Shown in pieces: positions 5,941-6,230 of a stretch of DNA of 6,230 nt. Below the pieces are notes generated by a model. It ran no database searches and was not told the DNA's origin. It saw only the letters and a program-made list of their open reading frames with translations. Source of the stretch: Rickettsiales bacterium. GTDB taxonomy: Bacteria > Pseudomonadota > Alphaproteobacteria > Rickettsiales > UBA3002. A program made the position numbers and the translations under genes. Numbering within the stretch: the first letter of the stretch is position 1; each line of letters starts with the position of its first letter. The DNA is taken from contig JAJTIB010000007.1 in assembly GCA_021300075.1 (NCBI GenBank), forward strand, positions 1 to 6,230, in the 5' to 3' direction.

Positions 5941-5969
5941 AAAATCAGCCCACTTCCAGGAATGATTTT
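5941..5969 (-). terminator. Inverted repeat after the hypothetical gene, weak terminator candidate
   Basis: On the minus strand AAAATCA (5963-5969) pairs with TGATTTT (5941-5947) around a 15-base loop that itself contains the palindrome TTCCTGGAA. It begins eight bases after the stop codon at 5978. The 3' arm ends in four T residues, but the stem is A-T rich and weak. Position favours a role at the transcript end. Confidence 0.3.
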
Positions 5970-5977
5970 CCAGCCTA

Positions 5978-6230
5978 CTAGACAGAAATTTTCAGAAGAG
6001 AACTGCCATCGACCACTTTACCACCGGGCAACGTAACCGGGCTGTCCGCAAGTCGTTGACCAAGCGCAACAAACTGCTCTTTATAAGCAGCAACCTGCTC
6101 AGGGGTATAAGTCTTTTCAAGTGTTTTAGTTTGACCATTCCTGCCGGTATGGTTGACATTTACCGTGGCCCCACCATCCTCATTATTTGTGATTGTGGTT
6201 TGTCTGGAAATGGTTTGACCGTTTCGCAAC
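5978..6230 (-). CDS. C-terminal end of an unrecognised repeat-containing protein
   Basis: The frame is open from the right window edge to a TAG at 5978, directly followed by a second in-frame TAG (5975-5977). The leftmost codon at the edge is TTG, but there is no reason to take it as the start; the gene almost certainly continues outside the window. The visible 84 or so residues contain two copies of RNGQT spaced 28 residues apart, each followed by a Thr/Lys/Arg-rich stretch, with Asn/Gly/Thr-rich sequence between (for example TNNEDGGATVNVNHTG). This suggests beta-strand repeats as in many exported or surface proteins. After them comes a segment rich in Gln, Ala and Glu (TYTPEQVAAYKEQFVALGQRL) that is probably helical, and a short tail. 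There are no Cys residues. I do not recognise the family. Export is a guess from composition only, since the N-terminus is missing. Confidence 0.6.
   Translation of the reverse strand, partial: LRNGQTISRQTTITNNEDGGATVNVNHTGRNGQTKTLEKTYTPEQVAAYKEQFVALGQRLADSPVTLPGGKVVDGSSLLKISV

Larger units (their letters stand above)
5514..5977. other. 464-base gene-free region between the hypothetical gene and pstC
   Basis: No convincing gene is seen on either strand. The half near pstC (5514-5690) has ordinary base composition. The part from about 5700 to 5960 is clearly AT-rich and contains several inverted repeats listed separately. The stretch should hold the end of the transcript from the hypothetical gene and the promoter of the pst operon. 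I could not find a convincing -35/-10 pair close to pstC. Nor did I find a clear PhoB box, that is, direct repeats of CTGTCAT spaced by 11. The closest items are two isolated 6-of-7 half-sites in opposite orientations (5681-5687 and 5705-5711). Confidence 0.7.

Overview
The window reads as chromosomal DNA from an alphaproteobacterium of moderately high GC content. The evidence is the gene order rplM-rpsI-argC, the S9 protein with an N-terminal extension, a PstA carrying the long periplasmic insert common in alphaproteobacteria, and a PAS_5-type protein (a family I know mainly from alphaproteobacteria). I cannot place it to genus; a Rhodospirillales- or Micavibrio-like lineage is only a guess. 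Every convincing gene lies on the minus strand, so transcription runs from right to left.

From right to left: (1) 5978-6230 is the C-terminal end of an unrecognised, repeat-containing protein whose start is beyond the window. (2) 5514-5977 is a 464-base gene-free, AT-rich stretch. It is packed with inverted repeats, including a perfect 15-bp one, and probably holds the 3' end of the upstream gene and the leader or promoter of the next operon. (3) 2074-5513 is a tight phosphate-transport operon, pstC-pstA-pstB, followed 9 bases later by a gene for a small PAS_5-like protein. The ribosome-binding site of that last gene overlaps the pstB stop. pstS is not adjacent and phoU is absent from its usual place after pstB. 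(4) 1978-2073 is a 96-base gap with a consensus TTGACA -35 box for the ribosomal-protein operon and a stem-loop just after the PAS gene. (5) 1058-1977 is rplM-rpsI (L13-S9), 11 bases apart, with the rpsI Shine-Dalgarno overlapping the rplM stop. (6) 1-927 is argC (arginine biosynthesis), cut by the left edge at its C-terminus and separated from rpsI by 130 bases without a clear terminator, so it may be co-transcribed.

Functionally, PstC and PstA form the membrane channel and PstB the ATPase of a high-affinity phosphate importer. The PAS protein, translated from what looks like the same mRNA, is the natural candidate for an unrecognised accessory or signalling partner. The ribosomal and arginine genes are housekeeping. 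The least explained parts are the structured leader before pstC and the PAS gene in the phoU position. I see no insertion sequence, CRISPR array, tRNA or rRNA gene.
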